From Nemophila menziesii (taxonomy: Eukaryota > Streptophyta > Magnoliopsida > Boraginales > Hydrophyllaceae): a DNA stretch of 64,000 nt. Position 1 is the stretch's first letter, and the number at the start of each line of letters is the position of its first letter. Position numbers and translations under genes: made by a program. The notes beneath the pieces are model-generated. The model made no database searches. It was not told the origin of the DNA and saw only the letters and a program-made list of their open reading frames with translations. The stretch covers positions 5,083,017-5,147,016 of the forward strand of contig JARWIR010000015.1 in the NCBI GenBank assembly GCA_029959085.1, given 5' to 3'. Positions 48,334-63,553 of the stretch are shown here, one piece after another.

Positions 48334-49400
48334 TTGGACAAATGTTAAGTAGATTAGGCTTCATATATTTTAAGCGTATGAACACAACACTCCTAGTAGC
48401 TCAGGCATGGAGAGTGATGAGTAAGCCCAAAACACTGGTGGCAAAAGTCCTAAAAGGTATATATTTTTCTAAGTTTGATTTCATGAGACAGTCTACATGG
48501 TCTTGGGCAAGTTTAATCGAAGGTAGCGATTTTCTCAAACAAAATGAAATATATCAGATCAGTAATGAGAACACTATTAATATTTGGAAAGATAAATGGA
48601 TAATCACGAAACTAGAACTGGAAAACTGGTGGAGGCAAATTATAAAATATTTCAAAATTATGGAAACAAAAAGAAAAATAATGGGATATGGAGATATCAA
48701 ATAATATATTTCCAAGAACAATAATATCATAAACAATACACATCGGAATATATGACAGACAAAATGAAGATGTATTTATTTGGTCTGACACTCCAACTGG
48801 GTATATAATACAAAATCGGGGTACAATGTTTTCACTGCTACTCAAATATTTCCTGAACCACAAACATCGAAGTATTTAATTTCAAAAAATCTAGAAATAT
48901 AGAAAACACTGTGAAAATCTAACGTTCCAATAGATTTATGATTGTTCATTTGGAAAATTTGCTATAATGTTATTCCAGCTAAAGTTCTATGGCATCCTTG
49001 AATGAGGACCAATTAAAAATAGAATTTGTAATGCTTGCATCAATTCTATTAAAGATAGAGATCACAAATTTGTGAAACCTTCCTTCTCACAAAGAATACT
49101 CTCTTACTTTCTCAACATGTTCGGAAGTATACAAAATATCTCTAACTGGTTTGAGTTGATTGATCATATTTTAATGAAAATGAGAGAGAATTTCTCAAGT
49201 ATTGTGTATGGAGGTTGATTAACTCTATTTATATATGTCTTATGGAGCAAAAGTAATGCTAGGATTCATGGTAATCAAATACTCTTTGGAGACAATTCTT
49301 GAATTTTATCTATTCGTTCATTTCAATAAAGTTAAATAGATGCAAAAAATACAAAGTGAATGTGTCAAATACTGAGATAGCAAAATTCTAAGAGGGACCA

Positions 49401-49997
49401 AAAGGTTTGATGGTTTGGGGTCAATGCCCCTATTTTTTTTTGATAGGTCCCTATGTTAAGCAAAGTAACCTAGAAATTTAAGGTTTAAATGTTTGGGTTG
49501 GATATTTTGGAAAATTTTAAGGGGTTTTTTTTTCTTAAAAGAATTTTTTAGTAGTCAACAAATATTTTTTCATAACTCAAGGGGCCCCTAACTTTACTTG
49601 GCCCCTCCCTTGCTAACTAAGAGGAAAAATTGTTAGTTTAAAGACCTTTTTAGGGACTTTCAAAGGAAATGATTTATGATCCATGGACCATTTATTGGTT
49701 ATAGGTATCAGGAAAGTTAAATGCAACTATTATTATACATTAATGCTTCCAATTTACCCTACTAGAGGGATATATACGTTATATTAAATAAACAAATTCA
49801 AATATTTTGCATAACACAAGTAGAGTAGTGCAATTTAGCCTTTTCTTAATACATTGTTTTTGTAACTCTCCTTCTATAAATATTTATACTTAGGATAAAG
49901 TATATGGTAAGATTGTGTAATGTTACTAATGACCTTTTTGGATTTTGTCATCTTTTTCTATCCGGTCCTTTCTTGACATATATTGGAATGTGTCTTA
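49401..49997. other. Unassigned sequence
   Basis: Contains T-rich runs and a short G/C palindromic patch (ggggcccc, 49581-49588). No gene seen. Confidence 0.35.
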
Positions 49998-50260
49998 CTT
50001 GTTGAAGTTTATATTAGCTTGATCAAGTTTTGGTGAAACTAAAGAGGTACAATGCTTCCCAGACTTATGATCCTTCTGTAATTGCACAATACTCCTTTTT
50101 CGCAGCGGAACAGAAAGATATCTTTTACCAGCAAGCTCGTACACTTCTGAGTTAAGTAATTCAAAATCTCTAGTCTCTGTTGGTACTATATCATGGCTTC
50201 GAAAGTGCACATCCAAAATATTTAAACTTTCACTAGGAAAGAAGCTTGAACTACCTGGGA
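49995..50260 (-). pseudogene. Exon-like fragment of an unrecognised plant gene
   Basis: On the minus strand an acceptor-like ...aacactgtcccag (ending near 50261) precedes an open frame of about 88 codons ending TAA at 49995-49997. It contains LDVHFRSHDIVPTETRDFEL, NSEVYELAGKRYLSVPLRKR, and SIVQLQKDHKSGK. The amino-acid order looks like real protein, basic near the middle. I do not recognise the family. It could be the last exon of a broken or captured gene; upstream exons were not found. Confidence 0.35.
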
Positions 50261-50261
50261 C

Positions 50262-52095
<1,834 letters not shown>

Positions 52096-52239
52096 TGCAT
52101 AACTTTCCTCATCTTTGTTAATATTAGAATCTTGATTTTTTTCTTCACATGGATTATTATTCTTTCTCATTTTTTTCCCCACCATCTCATTTACTCTGTT
52201 CTTACCTACAATGTTCTCCATAGTCATGTTCTCCAAACT
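52096..52239 (-). pseudogene. Possible exon of an unrecognised gene
   Basis: On the minus strand an acceptor (tgcttttacag) at 52240-52250 opens a frame SLENMTMENIVGKNRVNEMV, then a basic-acidic tail ending ESYALE and TAA near 52096. Alternatively a 34-bp exon ends at 52206 at a GTAAG donor. It may belong with the 48-bp exon-like units at 52745-52792 and 53328-53375. No family recognised. Confidence 0.3.
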
Positions 52240-52496
52240 CTGTAAAAGCACATATATTAAAAATTAATTTCATCAAATAGAAAAAACTGCAAGAGATTAA
52301 TAGAGTACAACACGTAAAAAAAGTAGAAAATCCACGTATACATTCTTGTATTACCACCAACAACTATATTAAAAGACCCCAGAGTCTAGAAAGAGATACC
52401 GTGGAGCCATTTATGCTTCAAACTTGAGTGAGAAAATTAAGTTTCCTGAAAATCTCTCATTTTACATTAACTAAATGTTGTCCATATAATGGAAGC

Positions 52497-53690
52497 AAGA
52501 GTAGTTTTTGTGCACTACTAAAAATATCATACACAAATCATTCGGTTGCTCCAATAAACAAGAATAATTTAGAATATGTAAAACACATGTCCCATGAGAA
52601 TTTGTGAAGAACTGAAGATGAAAAAACCATATCCATGGATGTAAATTTACATCAATGGTTCAATTTAAATAAGTTCAAATCTTTCAAATAGACAAAAAAG
52701 AACACGAACAACAATACAAAGATAAAAATAGAAAAGTAAGTCACCTACATTACATAGCTCTCCCTTGAGGATGATATCGCCGTTTATAACATCTGCAAGT
52801 ATATATTATAAAATGAATCAAATCAACTTACTCATTCCACTATTTAGATAATTTATACTATTTCCCACGTCAACCATTTTACCATTATAGCATATTGATT
52901 TCAAATTCAACCTAACATATAATTTTCTCCAACAAAAACTAATACTCTCATACTATCATTATCAATTTGTAATTACCAATTTTGAGTATTTTACTAATAC
53001 ACAACAAATTTCTTTGTATTACTGAATATACAAAATTTTATAGAAGACATGATTGAAAGTGAATACATCAAAATATTCAAAAAGTGATAAAAAAACAAGT
53101 AAAATGTAAGAGTAGTTTTTGTGCACTACTTAACATATTATACATAAAGGATTTGGTTGCTCCAATAAACAAGAATAATTTAGAATATTTAAAACACATG
53201 TCCAATGAGAATATGTGAAGAACTGAAGATGAAAAACCCATATCCATGGATGTAAATTTAAATAAATGGCTCAATTTAAATAAACACGAACAATAATACA
53301 AAGATAAAAAATAGAAAAGTAAGTCACCTACATTACATAGCTCTCCCTTAAGGATGATATCCCCCTTTATAACATCTGCAATTATATATCATAAAATGAA
53401 TCAAATCAGCTTACTCATTCCACTATTTAGATAATTTATAGTATTTCTCACTAAACTATTTTACCATTTTAGCATATTGATTTCAAATTCAATCTAACAT
53501 CTAATTTTCTCCTACAAAAACTTACACTCTCATACTATCATTATCAATTTGTAATTACCAACTTTGAGTATTTTACTAATACACAAAACAAATTTCTTTG
53601 TATTACTGAAATATACAAAATTATATATAAAAAACATGATTGAAAGGGAATGCATCAAATAGTCACCAGTGATTAAAACAAGTCAAATGC
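52497..53690. repeat. Direct tandem duplication, unit about 611 bp
   Basis: gtagtttttgtgcactact occurs at 52501 and 53112, and the similarity continues for more than 550 bp through tttgtattactgaa. Small insertions and deletions separate the copies. Each copy holds, on the minus strand, a 48-bp block bounded by AG and GT (52745-52792 and 53328-53375) that stays open in one frame (GDIILKGELCNV). Confidence 0.9.
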
Positions 53691-55466
53691 AATGGATGTG
53701 ATTAAAAAAATGTGTTTAAAGATAAATGAAATTCCCAAACAAATTATGTGATTTTTGTAGTGCACAAAATGAATTTTATGTATTACTGAAATACCTAAAA
53801 TCACAAAAGACTGGATTCATAAAATATAATTTTTTATATTATTGAAATCCATAAAATTAGTTTTGTGTATTACTAAAATATCAAAAATCACGTAAAATGA
53901 AGGAGATCAATATGATTTTGGGTAATTCATTAACATACAAAATGAATCTATGTATTATTGATATACACAAAAATCACAAAATATATGACTAAAGAGGGAT
54001 AAATCAACATAGTCATAAAGTGACTAAAACAAGTAAAATGGTGTACTTGCGATTAATAATGAGAAGAAAAACGTGTTTGTTAAAGAAAAAGGAGAAGTTT
54101 ACGATTGGTACTATGATTTTTTGTACAAAGCACATAAAAGGGTTAGAGTGAAAGAGAATATATATAAAGATAATGAAATTAAGTAAAATTGCGTATTTGT
54201 GATTAATAAAGATAAAAACTGATTTTGTTGAAGATGAAAGATGTTGGTTCTGATCTGTGTATTATGTGAAATATAAAAATTATATATGTGTATTACATGA
54301 AATACATAAAACTGAGTATTAAATTACAATAAAATCAGAATTAAACACATGAATGTTTTGGTTTTTAATTTTTTTTTTTTGGAATTTATTACGATTTTTT
54401 GAAGTTTAAGGGACGCGTCTTTGAAGCGGAACTGGTCAGTGGTTGTTAGTCGCGGCAACAGATCTGGCACGTGGTAGTTTGGGATAAGGTGGTAATGGTG
54501 GTGATAAATGACACAGGTGGTGGTAGTCAGTGGCGGTAGTGGTCGACGGCGTAGCCGAAAATAAAAATGATATTATTATATTATGAATATTATATAATAA
54601 AATAATTAAAACTACAATAAGATTAATTAGGGTATAAATTTAACCTCTTAAATAAATGAAAATATTTCTCTTAACTTTTAATTAAGTATTAACTAAACAA
54701 CTCATTTTGATTAAGTGGGAATTAAAAAACTATATCTATAATTAATTTATCATTTTCTATTAATAAAAAAAATTAAAAATAACTACAAATAAATATATTT
54801 GTAAAGATATCAAAATGAAACTATATTCGGCTATTTCACATATAAAAAGGGATATAATGAAATTGACATTTTAAAAAAATATGAGTTATTACCTACGAAC
54901 CTCAAGTATATAAGGCCACCCTAACTTATTATATGTGAAGTATTAATCTATATTGTACAAGTAATTATTATCCTAATAATTAAATTAACATATTTTGTAA
55001 TAATAAAAAGTAGTATATCATACCATTTTATAGCTTTTATTATCTTTAATGAAATGACATGATCAACGATCGTATCCTTTAAGTAGAATAATTTCTTCTC
55101 ATATACATGACCTGAAAAACGTTACATAACATATTTAAAATTTTACTTTTTGAACATATACATACATATATATATACACTTTTAAAAAAACAACAATATG
55201 TTACAGATAAGGTTTATATAAAATAAATTCGGTGAAATTTTATATCAAGAGATAAGCACTTATGCTAAAATTTATAAATACGGCGGTAATCATTATACTT
55301 TTCCTAATTAAGGAATATACAATTTTTTAGTCAATTTCTCCTAATGTATGTAGTATTATCAATAGGTAAGAATTTGGTTAAATCTATATATAAATTTAGA
55401 ATTTACACGTCTAAATATATTATTAACCATTAAATTACAAAAACGGAAAGTGATAATTAACACAAA
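53691..55466. other. Unassigned sequence, partly repetitive
   Basis: 53750-54300 carries several degenerate copies of a tgtattactgaaatacataaaat-like motif related to the duplication at its left. 54410-54560 is a GGT/GGTGGT-rich patch. No gene was recognised. Confidence 0.45.
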
Positions 55467-56687
<1,221 letters not shown>

Positions 56688-56741
56688 GATGCTAGTAGTG
56701 TGTATCCAACATAAAATCTAAGATCCAACACTACTAGCATC
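56688..56741. repeat. Perfect hairpin, 14-bp arms
   Basis: gatgctagtagtgt (56688-56701) and acactactagcatc (56728-56741) with a 26-nt loop. A further inverted copy of this region lies at 59831-59863. Confidence 0.85.
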
Positions 56742-57234
56742 ATATATTAAGTGTTTTTGTTTAAGAGTTAAGTCGGTATTTGTGTCGTAGTCGGGAATCT
56801 GATATCTCCTAAATCCTGTCAGGGTAGACTTAGTAGCTATACTACGGTATTACAAACCCTCCAAGGCGATTATAAGCTACTTCCGGATGTTGAAGTATTT
56901 TACCTAATTGGTTGTGTGGTTAGTCAAGCCCGTCAGGATCATTGACGAATACCACGCGTCTATTACCTAGGTCTGTAATTAAACTCCCTGTCAAGGTGAT
57001 CACCGCCACTAGTGAATAGCCTAAATTACTATTACCTATTTCTAATTTATCAGATTAAAAATAGTAAATAAGCATACGATAATAGTCAATACAAAATACC
57101 CAACTTAAATTAAATTAGAATAATCCTAAATCCGAAAAAACATTAGATTGCATAAATTAGGGCCTAACCCATGCTACGATCCTCAAGTACTAAATGTTTA
57201 TCTCATGTTTGAATTAAAAACATTAAATAAATTA

Positions 57235-59074
57235 GAGTAAATGGCCGAATTGACAGTTTATCCACCAGTATATTTTTTCGTACTGGATGCCTCTTGAGTT
57301 TCATTTTCGTGATTCCTTAGCCCTTTTTAACATAAACCGTTAAATATCGCCGATAAGTGGCCACGTGCAGATCATGTGCTCTATTTTTTTTAATTAAAAA
57401 ATCATTTTTCTGATTTACTAATTAAAACCCATTTTTAACAAGGGTATTCTTGGTACTTCATAATCCCCTAACATATATATACACAAAATTAAATAAAATT
57501 AATCCAAAATAAAACAAAATTAAAACAAAATCAAAAACAACAAATTCTTCTTTAGGTGGTGGTGGCTTTGACAGTGGGTCTTGGTCTCTCACTGATGGTA
57601 ATACTCAGATGATCAAGAGTCAAACGATAAACGGAAAGACGTGTTTCTCGTCTAGACCACCGCTTCCGTCTGAGAAGAGGTTGAGAATGGAGGTAGGCGG
57701 TGCCGTGGAAGATCACATGAATGGGATCGCGACGGTAAGGGAGAAAGTGATCCTTGATTTCCGGAACGAAGCAGTTGAGATGAAAGACGAAATTTTGAGG
57801 AAAGAAAACTTCTGGGATGACGCCAACAAGACTCCAACGGTTGAAGATGGTGTGAACACGTGGAATTTAAGGGATTTGGAGAGTTGTGCTTATGTATAAG
57901 GTCTACGAAGTTGATGGAGCCGTTGATAGAGGCGGTGACCGATAGAATAATCCTGAGATAATCAAGTCATATTCAAACACCCTTATGGAATCGCCGTTAA
58001 GAGTCACTGGAGATACAACTTCGAGGCAGCGTTCTCCTTCAGTGACAGGTACTGATTCTTCGAAAAACCCAAGTTTTCCATTCCCTTAACGAGAAGAGAT
58101 ATGGAAGAGGATTGTATGGCCATGGTTGGGAGTAAACCTAATTATAGACCCAAGAAACGAGCTAAATTTGTTCAGAAGACACTATATGTAAGTAAAAAAA
58201 TTTAATTATATAGCTACATTCATATATTATAACTGTAATTAATTTGCCTAAATAGTAAAAGTATAATTTATTTTGATTTGCAGAAACTGTTTCCTGCATT
58301 GTGATTGACTGGTATTACAGCTGACATGTACAAAGTTAGTGAAACTAAGTAGCCATGGTAGGATGCAAATTCTGGAAGTAAGATTAGTTGGTTTGGAGAT
58401 TCTAAATTTTGTTTAATTATATTTGTAATTGTTGATATTAAAAGTCTTATTCAATGCTTTTAATAAGATGAGGTTGGTTTTATGTATATCAGAATATTGT
58501 GTTAGTAATTTAAAGTTTTATGGTGTTTATGCAGACTAAATCGAGTGTTTAATTGGACAAAATGGTAAGTGCAGTTATCTTGTAATAATCGTGAGCATGG
58601 ATAGTATAAGATCCACGGGTGGGTTAGGTATTTGATTAATGGATCTTTTTTCTTTTGGGTAATCTCGGGAATCTCGAAACAAATTCGAAAAGTAATACCT
58701 AGGGGTGGAGTATGAAACTTGGCTATTGAAGATTTGAAGATTCAGGCTTGGTTTTTTTTTTTTTAATTTTGTTTTATTTTGGATTAATTTTATTTAATTT
58801 TGTGTATATATATGTTAGGGGATTATGAAGTACCAAGAATACCCTTCTTAAAAAATGGGTTTTATTTAGTAAATCAGAAAAATGATTTTTTAATTAAAAA
58901 AAATAGAGCACATGACCTGCACGCGGCCACTTAACGGTGATATTTAACGATTTCTGTTAAAAAGGACTAAGAAGTCACGAAATGAAACTCAAGGGGCATC
59001 CAATACCAAAATATATATTGGGGGTAAACTGTCAGTTCAGCCATAGTTGAGGGGGGTATTGGATGTATGTACTC
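57235..59074. mobile_element. Pack-MULE, 1840 bp, carrying a host gene piece
   Basis: GAGTAAATGG...GTATGTACTC ends, about 300-bp inverted repeats (57235-57530 and about 58745-59074), and a perfect 9-bp duplication aataaatta (57226-57234 and 59075-59083), the signature of Mutator-like transposition. No transposase inside; the interior is host-gene-like. Termini match the derivative at 47827-48333. Confidence 0.93.
57540..58350 (+). pseudogene. Captured fragment of a DUF1639-family gene
   Basis: Between the MULE arms, + strand. A frame from 57609 reads MIKSQTINGKTCFSSRPPLP, then MEVGGAVEDHMNG..., to a stop at 57897. At 58101-58187 there is MEEDCMAMVGSKPNYRPKKR followed by AKFVQKTLY, then an intron (58188-58283, GTAAGT...TTGCAG), then KLFPAL, a stop, and LTGITADMYKVSE (58284-58340). 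RPKKRxKxVQ...LFPxLWLxxIxxDxYxV is the DUF1639 signature; Trp has become a stop (TGA). Retention of the intron means capture at DNA level. Frameshifts make a product unlikely. The parent gene is not in the window. Confidence 0.8.
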
Positions 59075-59800
59075 AATAAATTAAAAGCATACATGTTTTC
59101 TGAAAACATAAATAAGATGGAACCTATTTAAAGGAATGGATTGCTAATGTTGAAGAAAAGTGATTTCTCCAGCTCTGATCTGTATTTTGCTTTATTGCTC
59201 TTTTCTGAAATTTGGAAATAATGAAGCGTACTAAAAAATGAGGTCTGGAAAGATTTTTATACTAATTAAAAACGGATTGGACACATTTCTAACTTAATTA
59301 AATGATTAAGGGCCGAAATCCATTATGTAATTCCCACTTTAGTAAAACAGACGTAACTTTCACGTCGTAAGTCCAAATCCCCTGATTCTACTTCTCAAAT
59401 CTCATTGACTCAAAGGCGCACCCTTTTCATTTGAACCACCAGGCCTGGATTAACACCGTTTGGGCTCGAAATAAGTTGGAAGTGACGAATTTCCAGTTTC
59501 TTATGCTACTCTTCATCTCTCTAAGTGGTACCTTTTTCTCTTGGCACCTCCTTTTAATCTAAGACTTTAAACTTCACTTTTTATCCTCATCTTGGTGCTT
59601 TTAGCAACCATGTACCTAAGAATTTCATACTAAAACACACAAACTAACGCACAAAATCTCTAAAAACACAATTATCATAATTTTGAGGGGAGAAAGTGCA
59701 ATATAACAAAATAAGCTAAAAAATATATCTAATAAGTCCAATTTCTACCTAAAATGATGTCTCCTAAGGGAATATATTTATCACAAAAAGGGATACATCA

Positions 59801-60719
59801 CCCACCCACGATTTCAAAATCAGGGCTCCGACACACTACTAGCATCTGAGAATTTATGTTGGATACAAAGTACGAAACTTCTATGAGGGGTATAGTCTCA
59901 GTCCTAGCTTCATGATGGTCTTAACATACCTCCCATGATTTATTCTATACCATATAGAAATCTTTTATAACTAATAATATATTTACATTTATGTTTGATC
60001 TACAAGCAGTGATATTGATCGTGGATAATTGTTTTATGGAATAGAAGGATGAATGAATGCTTTTTATGTTGTATATTGCTGTGTGGAGAAGGTTTGGTGA
60101 AATTTCAATGGAATTTTAGGGTATTCTTCCATATTTTTGTTACATGTACAGGCCTACGGTATACCGCATGTAGATACGTGGTTATACCATAGCCAACTCT
60201 CTTATGCATAGTGGCATGTTTTAAAGCTCCACTCGAAATGGTGTGTCGTTGATACGTTCTCGCGGTGTACCGCAAGGCCAAGACCTGCTCTCGTAATATA
60301 AACCGACGAAATAAAAATGCATATCATGGTGATGGGTCGCCCTTGTGGTACCGCAAGTAGGGTGTTGTATACCATGCCTCTTAGAGCTGCTTTCGTAATC
60401 AAAACCCGTATAATAATTAAAAACTCATCTTGTCACCACGGTGTGGCTTGTTGTACACTATGCAATGATGCATTGTACCGCAGCTACAACTGCATAACTC
60501 ATGTTATCATATTAATCACCTCAAACTCAACTTTTAACTGCCTACACACAAAAACAGTTATATACCTTTCTCATTAAACGTAATATACAATAATACACGT
60601 AAAATTAACTAATTTACACTACTAAAAGAAAATGAAATAAAAATTTAATAAAACATGGGTTACCTCCCACGAGCACTTTTTTTTTTTACATTGTTATATG
60701 TTCGACATTGTTACCTCAT
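59801..60719 (-). other. Internal 3' region of a second Athila-like element
   Basis: Begins at the LTR end with a C/G-rich stretch (cccacccacg) that on the minus strand is a PPT-like purine run. It holds further TACCGC motifs (60150-60480: gtataccgcatg, gcggtgtaccgcaagg, gtggtaccgcaag). No ORF supported. Confidence 0.55.
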
Positions 60720-61270
60720 CATTTTGTATTTCACGTAGCCTCCCTAACAACAAGTGCGACTACTCGCATAAACCAATCTTAACTTGTAACCTTTCTTCGC
60801 TTGTACCTCAATCACTTTTTCCAGAAAGACTCGAGTGACAAGGAACAACCCCATCCAATCATCTTTATACTTCATTGGGTTGTTCTCAAGTTTGGAAGCT
60901 TTCCACGCTACATCGTCTCTCAGCCCAAACTCAATTTTTTTCCTTTCTCACAATTTCTTGAGAGCTCTAATAATTTGATCTCTCGGTCACAGTCCGGATT
61001 GCCGAGACATTCGGTAACTTTTTCTTGTTCATCTTTCCCCAATCATAATATTTTTGGGATTCATCTTAAATGTAGAGGGTCACATTTCCTTCATTTACGT
61101 TGATCATGGTATGTCGTGGCCAAGAATCGACGCCTCATAATAAACAAGGCATTCTTATTTGCATCATAATCAAGTATTATAAAATCAATGAGAATAACAA
61201 GATTACCTAATTGGATGAGCACATCCTCGATTACTCCCCACAGTTTGGTCAATGATCAATCTGCCATTTA
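60720..61270 (-). pseudogene. Second Athila-like protease plus integrase-type tail
   Basis: On the minus strand: MAD.SL (about 61265-61245), GVIEDVLIQLGNLVILIDFI, ILDYDANKNALFIMRR and FLATTYHDQR (to about 61080), matching the protease C-terminal half of the 28197-31067 ORF (LVKAGTLIFPVDFVILGYDA). Only about 90 bp further it reads FGLRDDVAWKASKLENNPMK, DDWMGLFLVTRVFLEKVIEV and GYKLRLVYASSRTCC.GGYV (to about 60740), matching that ORF's tail (KSSWIGPF..., CKFRVATVDDLTHCWGGYV). The same direct PR-to-tail junction is thus seen twice. Frames are broken. Confidence 0.75.
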
Positions 61271-61274
61271 AAAA

Positions 61275-61840
61275 ACAACTGATATTAGACATCATTTTAG
61301 GTGCGTTATTTTGTTTGTCAAGGGATTTTCCCTATTTATAGTTAGTTTTTTAATTATCACCTTGATTTTGAGATTTAATTAGATGTTAAATAAATATTGA
61401 GGAGCTGAGGATAGAAGATCCAAGTTGAAATCAAGAGTTAAAAGAAAATAAAAGTTAAAGTAGGAAATTGGAATAGCTGTCAAATTTATTAAGCTGGAAA
61501 AATGCTTAGTGTTTTGGATGTTGCATAAAATCAACTACGAATTTGAAGGATCCATTCTGGGAGTACATAGATCTTTGAATTGCAGTCGTTTCCGTATACA
61601 ATACATTGAATTATGATAAGTAATGAAGGAGATATGTATTCATTGATTATTAATACCAGAGGAATATGTATTCTTTAATTATTGTTGAGATTATTTTCCT
61701 CCGGTGGAATTAGATGCTCGTTTACAATAGACATGGATTCTCTTTGCACCACTATAGTGTCCATAACTCGTGAATTAGAACGTTTGTTGTAAGACTTGAA
61801 AATACTTTCGTGAATCTCGAGCATACACTAGAACATGAAA
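61275..61840 (+). mobile_element. Fragment of a type B-like LTR start, opposite orientation
   Basis: Begins near tgatattagacatcatttta, like the U3 start at 33044-33100 (TGATGTCTCC hairpin then ttttagg), and continues with attagatgttaaat and related AT-rich sequence as at 33240-33320. It occupies the place where the gag region of the second Athila-like element should be. Ends are unclear. Confidence 0.45.
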
Positions 61841-61930
61841 GAGACAAAAACAAAAAGAAAGCGTAAATCTAAAAAAATTACGAAAAACTACTACACTAAA
61901 GATTAAACCCACACGCTAATGAGACACAAG

Positions 61931-61948
61931 TCCCCGGCAGCGGCACCA
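61931..61948 (-). other. Primer-binding site of the second Athila-like element
   Basis: On the minus strand TGGTGCCGCTGCCGGGGA, six bases inside the LTR starting at 61955. One base differs from the site at 31200-31216. Confidence 0.82.
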
Positions 61949-61954
61949 AAGACT

Positions 61955-63419
61955 TGGTGGCTGGTAGGTTGTGATAAAATATTGATAAATAAGATGCTAC
62001 CTATCACCCTAACCAATCATGTTACTCACTGCAAGTATCACAGATCGTATGCAAGTTTTAATGATAAATTAGATTCATTCTCAGGGACTTATTGTGTTAT
62101 ACGAGTGGATTAGAAGAAAGTGTAGTAAGAATTAGCTCGTGGAGTTGAAAGACAATAAAAGTAAATATGAATAATATTGGAGAGAATAATGATTAAACTA
62201 GATTCTAATGCAATAAAATAAAGATGTAAGAATAAGATGAGAAATATATAGCTCAGGTTTGATTGTATGCATTTATCCTTCTAGTTCTTCTACTAGTTAT
62301 AAGGGCCAGGATTTTATATTACTCTTAACCCCTTCCAGGTGGGCTTAGGTGGCGACCTAACAATTACCAGGGACTTGGGTAAGGATACCCTGCGCAATGA
62401 TCGGTGGTTAATCTCAAACCCTAATGACTATCTAGTTAGGCAAGCCCATCATGATCACTACCGCACACTAGACGTATATGTGGTGTTTCAGCAATTAGAC
62501 ACCTATTCCGGGTGACCATCCAACTTCTATTAATGGGGTAGTAGATATTCGTGCATTAGCAAGAACTATGGTCAATACATCTAAGCACATAAAACAAATA
62601 TAAAGGTTAAGAAGTTCAATCAATTTAAAAAATTTATTTCCAAACAAACTCAGATAGAAGAAAATAGAATTCAATGATTACACATATGCAAAACCCAAGC
62701 TATCGGAAAATTAGTTCATGCTGGAAAGAAGTAAAGTAAGATAAAAATACATACTGTCAACTTGCTTCTCCTGTTGATGCTACTTAATACTAAGGACTAA
62801 TAATTAAGCTAAGACATGTTTACAATGATAAGAGGGTTTATTTATAGGTGTTTTCTAAGCCTAGGTCGAAATCTTGGAGCAGAAGGAAACTAATTTGAAT
62901 CCAAGTCCAACTCAAATTCATTCCCTAAAATATAGGATAAGATAAACACGACTCACTGTTTTGGCCATATCTCCTTCGTTATTTGTCCAATTTTCTCCCA
63001 CTTTATATCAAAACGACCATAATAGAAAGATCTATCTAATCCTTTTATGGTTCATCCAAAATCGCAGCGTATTTGAAGTTATCTTCACTTTAATGGACGT
63101 AGCTGCAAAATTTCATATTTATTTGACAGATTTTCCTTTCCTAATTTAACTCTAATTCCTTTTATCTCTTGTTTCCTTCCATAGATTCTTCCTAACTCAT
63201 TAGAATTACTTTGGCATATAAATATATTTCATAAACTTCAAGAGTTTCACATTAACACACAAATTAAACCATATATGTTCTAAAAGTAATAAATAATCAA
63301 ATAAAGACATGAAGTTATTAATTATCAAATAACGGGTAAAAATCCATAAACAATTAATCAAATACATCTAAAATTATGTCTCCAATCTACATTAGTATAT
63401 CACAAATAAAAAGACATCA
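61955..63419 (-). repeat. Type B LTR (5' LTR on the minus strand)
   Basis: + strand TGGTGGCTGG...AAGACATCA, 1465 bp. It is close to 34319-35836 (shared ctcactgcaagtatcacaga; ctatctagttaggcaa). The PBS lies just inside, so this is the upstream LTR of a minus-strand element. The outer hairpin is worn (ttatgtctcc...). Confidence 0.82.
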
Positions 63420-63553
63420 TTAACAAACGTATATTTTTTCTTCATAGTCTAACACATTTTTCTTTCTTAGGTACTTTATGAGTCGTTGACCTAATAACGA
63501 AATTAGAATGGGCGATGGGGAATACCAACCGCTAGCTAAAACCATTCTCGTCT

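Larger units (their letters stand above)
46791..49400 (+). pseudogene. Third LINE remnant (ORF2), split by a MULE
   Basis: A linker-like stretch at 46800-46990 (NKWSRITFKKHKLSCFKTGK) leads to RT blocks TQMEIINGQAIKDNILITHE (47115-47175), IKLNMVKAYDQVR (47237-47275) and LTHLLFADDFLFYS (47549-47590, catalytic FADD). After the MULE at 47827-48333 it resumes with TLLVAQAWRVMSKPKTLVAK (48389-48448), KGIYFSKFDFMRQSTWSWAS and INIWKDKWI. It resembles the LINE at 902-2965 in this part. Multiple stops and frameshifts; ends are approximate. Confidence 0.75.
56780..59800 (-). mobile_element. Athila-like LTR (type A), left-truncated, split by a MULE
   Basis: 56780-57000 matches the iteron-bearing part of the LTR at 31580-31800 (gtcaggatca, ttacaaacc, gtcaaggtgatcac). 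After the MULE the LTR resumes at 59084 and ends gggatacatca at 59800. Its first part (on the + strand left end) is missing or decayed. The sequence is more diverged than the LTRs at 23369 and 31223. Confidence 0.7.

Noticed and set aside
54410..54560. GGTGGT-rich patch as a coding Gly-rich exon
   Set aside because: No frame remains open with convincing splice sites; simple-sequence composition explains it.
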